NCBI RefSeq assembly: GCF_006874475.1
Contig: NZ_VIRM01000009.1
Coordinates: forward strand, 62,001-126,000
Direction: 5' to 3'
DNA length: 64,000 bases
From: Microbispora hainanensis
Lineage (GTDB): Bacteria > Actinomycetota > Actinomycetes > Streptosporangiales > Streptosporangiaceae
The notes beneath the pieces were generated by a model that searched no databases, was not told where the DNA came from, and worked only from the letters and a program-made list of their open reading frames with translations. Below are positions 60,351-64,000 of this stretch, piece after piece. A program made the position numbers and the translations under genes. Within the stretch, counting starts at the first letter, position 1, and each line of letters opens with the position of its first letter.

Positions 60351-61667
60351 ATGCGCGTGAACCGGTTAGCAGTGGCGGCGGCCGCGATCCTCACCGCCAC
60401 GCTCGCGACGGCCTGCTCGGGCGGCTCCGAGGAGCCGTCCGTCCCCGCCGCGAGCCAGAGCGCGGCGCCGGCCGGCCCGGTGAATCTGACCTATTGGACC
60501 TGGGTCCCGAACATGGACAAGATCGTCGCAGTGTGGAACCAGGCCCACCCGGACATCCAGGTCACGGTCAGCAAGCAGGCGGGGGGCGACGACGCGGCGG
60601 CCAAGTTCCTCACCGCCGCCAAGGCGGGCAACCCGCCCGACCTCGTCCAGGCCGAGTATCAGATGCTGCCCTCCTTCGTCGCCGCCGACGCCGTGGCCGA
60701 CCTCAAGGCCGAGACCGCGCAGGTGAAGGGCGAGTTCAGCGAGGGCGTCTGGGGCCTGGTGACCCTGGGCACCGACGCCGTCTACGCGGTGCCGCAGGAC
60801 AGCGGGCCGATGATGCTCTACTACCGCAAGGACCTGTTCGAGAAGTACGGCATCGCGGTGCCGAAGACCTGGGACGAGTACGCCGAGGCCGCCCGCACGG
60901 TGCACAAGAAGGACCCCAAGGTCTTCCTCGGCACCTTCTCCAGCAAGGACCCGGGCTGGTTCGCCGGCCTCTCGCAGCAGGCGGGCGCGCAGTGGTGGTC
61001 GATCAGCGGCGACGCCTGGAAGGTCGCGGTGAACGACGAGGCCACCAAGAAGGTCGCCTCCTACTGGGGTGGCCTGGTGAAGGAGGGCGTCATCGACGGC
61101 ATGCCCTACTTCACTCCGGAGTGGAACAAGGCGCTCAATGACGGCAAGCTGCTCACCTGGCCGTCGGCCGTGTGGGGCCCGGGCGTGCTGTCGGCCAACG
61201 CGCCGAAGGGCAAGGACAAGTGGGCCGTCGCCCCGCTGCCGCAGTGGAACGCGGGTGAGAACTACAGCGGCTTCTGGGGCGGCTCCTCCACCGCCGTCGC
61301 CGCCAAGTCGCCCAGCAAGGCGGCCGCCGCGCAGTTCGCCACTTGGCTGAACACCGACCCGGAGGCGCTCGGACTGCTGATCAAGGAGGGCGCGATCTAT
61401 CCGGCCTCCGCCAAGGGCGCCGCGCTGATGACCGAGGCTCCCGGCTACTTCTCCAGCCAGCCCGACTTCTGGCAGCAGGCCGCCTCCATCGGTGCCACGG
61501 CCCGCGGCTTCACGTTCGGCCCCAACGTCAACGTGACGTACAACGCGTACAAGGACGCCTTCGACAAGGCCGTCGCCGCCACGTCCGACTTCGCCGCCGC
61601 GGTGCAGACGATGCAGGACGCCACCGTCGCCGACATGCAGAAGTCCGGCTTCACGCTCGCCCAGTGA
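60351..61667 (+). CDS. Sugar ABC transporter substrate-binding lipoprotein
   Basis: The 438-residue product has lipoprotein signal RLAVAAAAILTATLATACSGG (lipid Cys22). The family-1 binding fold follows: VNLTYWTWVPNMDKIVAVWN, NPPDLVQAEYQMLPSFVAAD, AVPQDSGPMMLYYRKDLFEKYGI, and FWGGSSTAVAAKSPSKAAAA late in the protein. Start ATG 60351 has GGAGGA 5 nt upstream. It feeds the two permeases that follow with no gap. The likely ligand is a beta-galactoside (inference from the divergent GH42). Confidence 0.93.
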   Translation: MRVNRLAVAAAAILTATLATACSGGSEEPSVPAASQSAAPAGPVNLTYWTWVPNMDKIVAVWNQAHPDIQVTVSKQAGGDDAAAKFLTAAKAGNPPDLVQAEYQMLPSFVAADAVADLKAETAQVKGEFSEGVWGLVTLGTDAVYAVPQDSGPMMLYYRKDLFEKYGIAVPKTWDEYAEAARTVHKKDPKVFLGTFSSKDPGWFAGLSQQAGAQWWSISGDAWKVAVNDEATKKVASYWGGLVKEGVIDGMPYFTPEWNKALNDGKLLTWPSAVWGPGVLSANAPKGKDKWAVAPLPQWNAGENYSGFWGGSSTAVAAKSPSKAAAAQFATWLNTDPEALGLLIKEGAIYPASAKGAALMTEAPGYFSSQPDFWQQAASIGATARGFTFGPNVNVTYNAYKDAFDKAVAATSDFAAAVQTMQDATVADMQKSGFTLAQ

Positions 61668-61669
61668 CC

Positions 61670-62566
61670 ATGACGTCGCGGAACAAGAGCGCCCGCGCGC
61701 ACCGCGCGGGCGCCGTGCCCTACCTGTTCCTCGCCCCGGCGATGGCGCTGTTCACGCTCTTCATGGCCCTGCCCATCGGCTACACGGTCTATCTGAGCCT
61801 GCGGCGCACCAAGGTCTCCGGCCTGGGCCTCGGCAAGGGCGCCCGCAAGGAGATCTTCGCCGGGCTCGCCAACTACGCCGCCGCCGTCGGCGACGGCGAG
61901 CTGTGGGCCGGATGGCTGCGCGTCCTCGCGTACGGAGCCCTCGTGCTCGTGCTGATGCTGGGGCTCGCCCTCGTGTTCGCGCTGATGCTCGACGCGGCGC
62001 ACGTGCGGCTCGCCCGCCTCACCCGGATCTCGATCTTCCTGCCGTACGCCGTGCCGGGTGTGGCGGCGACGCTGATGTGGGGCTTCCTCTACCTGCCCAG
62101 CCTCAGTCCGTTCGGCGACCACCCGTTCCTGAGCGCCGGCCTGGTGACGTTCTCGATGGCGAACATCGCGGTCTGGGGCGGCACCGGCTTCAACATGCTG
62201 GTGCTCTACACGAACCTGCGGGCCGTGCCGCGGGAGTACTACGAGGCGGCCAGGATCGACGGCGCGAGCGAGCTGGGCATCGCGCTGCGCATCAAGATCC
62301 CGATCCTGGTGCCGTCGATCATCCTGACCACGGTGTTCTCCGTCATCGCGACCGTCCAGGTGTTCACGGAGCCGACCACCCTGCGGCCGCTGACGAACAC
62401 GATCAGTTCGACCTGGAGTCCCTTGATGAAGGTGTACCGCGACGCGTTCGTCACCGGCGACCTCTACTCGGCCGCCGCGACGTCCATGGTGATCGCCGGG
62501 ATCTCTCTCGTGCTGTCGTTCGGGTTCCTGCGGATCGTCAAGAACCACGCGTTCGGGGGGGGCTGA
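61670..62566 (+). CDS. Sugar ABC transporter permease (MalF-like)
   Basis: The 298-residue protein has six hydrophobic segments. The EAA loop REYYEAARIDGASELGIALRIKIPILVP is present. ATG 61670 is 2 nt after the binding-protein stop; GTG 61664, overlapping that stop, is an alternative. Its own stop overlaps the next start (TGATG). It works with the permease at 62566; the ATPase is encoded elsewhere. Confidence 0.93.
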   Translation: MTSRNKSARAHRAGAVPYLFLAPAMALFTLFMALPIGYTVYLSLRRTKVSGLGLGKGARKEIFAGLANYAAAVGDGELWAGWLRVLAYGALVLVLMLGLALVFALMLDAAHVRLARLTRISIFLPYAVPGVAATLMWGFLYLPSLSPFGDHPFLSAGLVTFSMANIAVWGGTGFNMLVLYTNLRAVPREYYEAARIDGASELGIALRIKIPILVPSIILTTVFSVIATVQVFTEPTTLRPLTNTISSTWSPLMKVYRDAFVTGDLYSAAATSMVIAGISLVLSFGFLRIVKNHAFGGG

Positions 62567-63447
62567 TGGCCGCCGCCGCACTGCCGGGGACCCGCGGCCA
62601 CGCCCGCCCCTCGCCGCGCCGCCCGGTGGGGATCGTGCCGACCGCGGTGCTCGTGCTGGGCGCGATCTACACCCTGTTCCCGGTGAGCTGGGTGGTGGTC
62701 GCGGCCACCAAGTCGAAGGCCGAGCTGTTCTCCACCTCGACCTTCGCGCCCGGCACCGGCCTGCTGTCCAACCTGGCCGACCTGTTCGCCTACCGCGACG
62801 GCGTCTTCTGGCTCTGGCTGCTCAACACCGCCCTGTACGCCGGGGGCGGCGCGGTGCTGTCGACGGCGGTGTCCACGATCTCGGGGTACGCGCTGGCGAA
62901 ATACTCCTTCCCCGGCCGCAATCTGATCTTCAACCTGCTCATCGGCGGCATCCTCGTGCCGTCCGTCGTGCTGGCGATCCCGCAGTATCTGCTGTTCTCC
63001 AAGGCCGGCCTGGCCGACACGTACTGGTCGGTGCTGCTGCCGCAGATCCTGCACCCCTACAGCATCTATCTGGCCAGGATCTACGCGCAGGCGGCGATCC
63101 CCGCCTCGCTGCTGGAGGCGGGCAGGCTGGACGGCGCGGGCGAGTGGCGGCTGTTCCGCCGGGTGGCGCTGCCGCTGCTGACGCCGGGCATGGTGACGAT
63201 CTTCCTGTTCCAGTTCGTCGCGATCTGGAACAACTTCCTGCTGCCGTTCATCATGCTGGGCGACGACCACAAGTTCCCGCTGACGGTCGGCCTCTACACG
63301 CTGCTCGCCGCGGGCGCCAACCAGCCGTCGCTCTACAACCTGATCATCACGGGCACGATGCTGTCGCTCATCCCGCTGATCGCGCTGTTCCTCACGATGC
63401 AGCGCTACTGGCGTACGGACCTGTCCGGCGGGGCCGTGAAAAGCTGA
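62566..63447 (+). CDS. Sugar ABC transporter permease (MalG-like)
   Basis: The 293-residue protein has six hydrophobic segments. Its EAA loop is slightly divergent: SLLEAGRLDGAGEWRLFRRVALPLLTP (AGRLDGAG in place of AARIDGAS). It overlaps the upstream gene by 1 bp. The C-terminus MQRYWRTDLSGGAVKS is typical of this subfamily. The LacI gene follows after 44 nt. Confidence 0.93.
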   Translation: MAAAALPGTRGHARPSPRRPVGIVPTAVLVLGAIYTLFPVSWVVVAATKSKAELFSTSTFAPGTGLLSNLADLFAYRDGVFWLWLLNTALYAGGGAVLSTAVSTISGYALAKYSFPGRNLIFNLLIGGILVPSVVLAIPQYLLFSKAGLADTYWSVLLPQILHPYSIYLARIYAQAAIPASLLEAGRLDGAGEWRLFRRVALPLLTPGMVTIFLFQFVAIWNNFLLPFIMLGDDHKFPLTVGLYTLLAAGANQPSLYNLIITGTMLSLIPLIALFLTMQRYWRTDLSGGAVKS

Positions 63448-63491
63448 TGGGCACGGGGGAACAGGCTGATCGGCGGGGGGACAATACGACC

Positions 63492-64000
63492 ATGGCGAAG
63501 CGTCCGACCATTCATGACGTGGCCGCGGCGGCGGGCGTCTCCCGGGGCACCGTGTCCCGGGTGCTCAACGACGACCGCTACGTGAGCCCCGCCGCCCACG
63601 CCGCCGTCCGCCGCGCCATCGCCGAGACCGGCTACATCGTCAACCGCAACGCCCGCAGCCTGGTCACCCAGCGGACCGGGTCGGTGGTCATGGTGCTGTC
63701 GGAGCCGCACGAGAAGGTCTTCGAGGACCCCAACTACAGCACCACGATCCGCACGGCGATCCGGCGGCTCGGCGAGCGCGACGTCTCCCTGGTGATCATG
63801 CTGGCCGGGGACGACGGCGACCGGGCCCGGGTGGTCCACTACGTGCGCGGCGGCCACGCCGACGGGGTGCTGCTGATGTCGACGCACGCGGGCGACCCGC
63901 TCGTGGACGAGCTGGAGTCGCTGCGCATCCCGGCCGTCGCCTGCGGCGCCGTCATCGGCAAGGAGAACGTCATCCCCTACGCCGCGGCCGACGACCGCGA
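63492..64000 (+). CDS. LacI-family regulator (3' end cut by window edge)
   Basis: The first 169 residues are visible. The HTH is TIHDVAAAAGVSRGTVSRVLN, with hinge-helix region NARSLVTQRTGSV and the start of the ligand-binding core (VVMVLSEPHEKVFEDPNY, GGHADGVLLMSTHAGDPLVDEL). Start ATG 63492 has a GGGGGGA stretch upstream. It is last in the ABC operon, and the TGTGAACG-type operators at 60168 and 60291 are its probable targets. The coding sequence runs off the right end. Confidence 0.9.
   Translation, partial: MAKRPTIHDVAAAAGVSRGTVSRVLNDDRYVSPAAHAAVRRAIAETGYIVNRNARSLVTQRTGSVVMVLSEPHEKVFEDPNYSTTIRTAIRRLGERDVSLVIMLAGDDGDRARVVHYVRGGHADGVLLMSTHAGDPLVDELESLRIPAVACGAVIGKENVIPYAAADDR

Overview
This is chromosomal DNA from a high-GC actinomycete. 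Coding sequence has strong GC bias at third codon positions. GTG starts and Streptomyces-type ribosome binding sites are common, and a principal sigma factor of the HrdB type is present. The hrdB - type II topoisomerase B subunit - DUF7455 neighbourhood, tandem eukaryotic-type Ser/Thr kinases and LacI-controlled sugar ABC systems fit a filamentous actinobacterium. A Streptosporangiaceae-like genus is my inference; no rRNA or other species marker lies in the window. No tRNA, rRNA, CRISPR array, transposase, integrase or phage gene was found.

Layout. 1-4.1 kb: small membrane proteins, a VOC protein, two short beta-carbonic anhydrases flanking an SPFH protein, and a decayed acetyltransferase fragment. 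4.1-17.4 kb: housekeeping core with topoisomerase IV/gyrase-like subunit B, DUF7455, GNAT, a GntR regulator divergent from pyruvate dehydrogenase E1 (aceE), yaaA, hrdB, a PAS-GAF-SpoIIE phosphatase and an HhH-GPD glycosylase. 17.5-33.2 kb: mixed genes, including 5-oxoprolinase subunit A, an orphan family-5 solute-binding lipoprotein, a membrane-anchored tandem AAA+ (CbxX-type) protein, a TPR/membrane/split-barrel fusion, an MFS exporter, DoxX, an orphan sensor kinase, a 2-oxoglutarate oxygenase and LtrA. 33.2-41.3 kb: a GH3-LacI-GH1 operon with twin 14-bp operators, a secreted beta-propeller and a ROK regulator. 41.6-48 kb: a signalling locus with two tandem Ser/Thr kinases, a Pro/Gln-rich membrane protein and a small zinc-ribbon gene, faced by a dead kinase fragment. 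48.1-56.6 kb: a GH31-ABC-ABC-ABC-GH3 operon. 56.7-58 kb: two small accessory genes. 58.1-64 kb: GH42 beta-galactosidase divergent from a sugar ABC operon that ends in a LacI regulator cut by the window edge.

How genes work together. Three separate glycoside-utilisation modules sit within 31 kb, each with its own glycosidase set. Two have a LacI gene of their own and matching palindromic operators at their promoters. Neither sugar ABC operon encodes an ATPase, as is usual in actinobacteria where one MsiK-type ATPase serves many importers. The most unusual features are (i) three adjacent membrane proteins, two kinases and one non-kinase, that appear to share a DUF3558-like extracellular fold, and (ii) two GH3 paralogues, one secreted and one apparently cytoplasmic, both with a fascin-like beta-trefoil inserted in the C-terminal half. 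I see no complete, obviously undescribed defence or mobile system.
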